Assembly (NCBI RefSeq): GCF_001891125.1
Contig: NZ_CP015247.1
Coordinates: 1,962,851-2,026,850, forward strand
Origin: Leuconostoc suionicum
GTDB taxonomy: Bacteria > Bacillota > Bacilli > Lactobacillales > Lactobacillaceae
Direction: 5' to 3'
DNA length: 64,000 nt
Shown: piece by piece, positions 63,713 to 64,000 of the stretch
Position numbering within the stretch: the first letter of the stretch is position 1
How the letters are laid out: each line of letters begins with the position of its first letter
Made by a program: the position numbers and the translations under genes
Notes under the pieces: generated by a model
Told to the model about the DNA's origin: nothing
The model's database searches: none
What the model saw: only the letters and a program-made list of their open reading frames with translations

Positions 63713-64000
63713 AGTAAAGCAACAACAAAGAAAGTTCCCACAATATGCTCATAATGCACTATCAATTATTTTGTGAAAATAATTCTTAATGCACTTTGGT
63801 TGACTTTTCTAACAAAAATAGCTCAAAAGCTATGGTAATTAAGGTTTTTCCAAAAATATTTATCAACTTTCTAGAGAAAAAACAGAAAATAAAATAACTC
63901 CTTAATAAATTCTTTAACATTCACAATGTTATAAAAACTTATCCTCAACCTGTTTATTCACGGCGTTTTTTAGTTTTTTACTAACATGCTCTTTCACAAG
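63713..64000. other. AT-rich origin-flank candidate with DnaA-box-like words
   Basis: No gene is visible. Words close to the DnaA box TTATCCACA: TTATCCTCA at 63939 (one mismatch), TTATTCACG at 63954 and TTATCAACT at 63860 (two mismatches each). Together with the nearby rpmH-rnpA-yidC and parS this could be the start of oriC, but none is an exact box. Confidence 0.35.

Noticed and set aside
1..64000. CRISPR arrays, prophage, or restriction-modification and other defence gene sets
   Set aside because: No regularly spaced repeats, no phage structural or integrase genes and no nuclease or methylase systems are visible.

Overview
The window reads as one chromosomal stretch of a lactic acid bacterium of the genus Leuconostoc, close to the replication origin. 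The 486-residue glucose-6-phosphate dehydrogenase is very close to the classic Leuconostoc enzyme as I recall it. The GC content is low, the SUF order is sufC-D-S-U-B, the IS30 elements have the size of the Leuconostoc element IS1070, and rpmH-rnpA-yidC plus a perfect parS site place the right-hand part near oriC. The zwf product differs from the L. mesenteroides sequence I recall at scattered positions, so I do not name a species.

Layout. 0-10.7 kb: redox enzymes with divergent regulators (old yellow enzyme/HxlR, two aldo-keto reductases/MarR), a promoter-plus-terminator unit that looks like a CcpA-controlled small RNA, an MFS transporter, zwf, a D,D-carboxypeptidase divergent from an AdcR-type zinc regulator, and a zinc-binding lipoprotein-like protein. 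10.7-17.2 kb: menG-menE, an acetyltransferase, a nickel/cobalt permease preceded by a leucine-codon attenuator, and a PadR-HAAS-DUF4097 envelope module. 17.2-33.7 kb: the branched-chain amino acid and Fe-S block. It holds the leuABCD operon with a leucine leader peptide (followed by a frameshifted MFS gene and a YrdC-like gene), a complete SUF operon led by an XRE/TPR regulator and an Ile/Leu-codon attenuator, and divergent ilvD with a second DUF59 gene and a broken BASS transporter. 33.7-46.8 kb: a 2-hydroxyacid dehydrogenase, tyrS with its T-box, a second PadR-HAAS/DUF4097-PspC module, an esterase, gshA, a MacAB-like exporter with an XRE-TetR fusion regulator, and an isoleucine-codon attenuator before a hydratase gene. 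46.8-64 kb: a degenerate tRNA-Ile, a YeiH-type exporter with its LysR gene split by an IS30 element, xpt, corA, lepB, yidC-rnpA-rpmH, an FNR-like regulator with NADH oxidase, parS, several oxidoreductase and transport genes, an alpha carbonic anhydrase, a second IS30 element, and AT-rich DNA with DnaA-box-like words at the edge.

The most interesting theme is transcription attenuation by branched-chain amino acid leader peptides. Four such leaders are visible. Two are clearly homologous to each other over about 245 bp, from the -35 box to the terminator, yet they sit in front of a Ni/Co permease and the SUF Fe-S cluster operon rather than in front of biosynthetic genes. Because LeuC and IlvD are Fe-S dehydratases, this suggests that Fe-S assembly, metal uptake and branched-chain amino acid synthesis answer to the same starvation signal. 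The wiring is my inference; the peptides, promoters and hairpins are read directly from the sequence.
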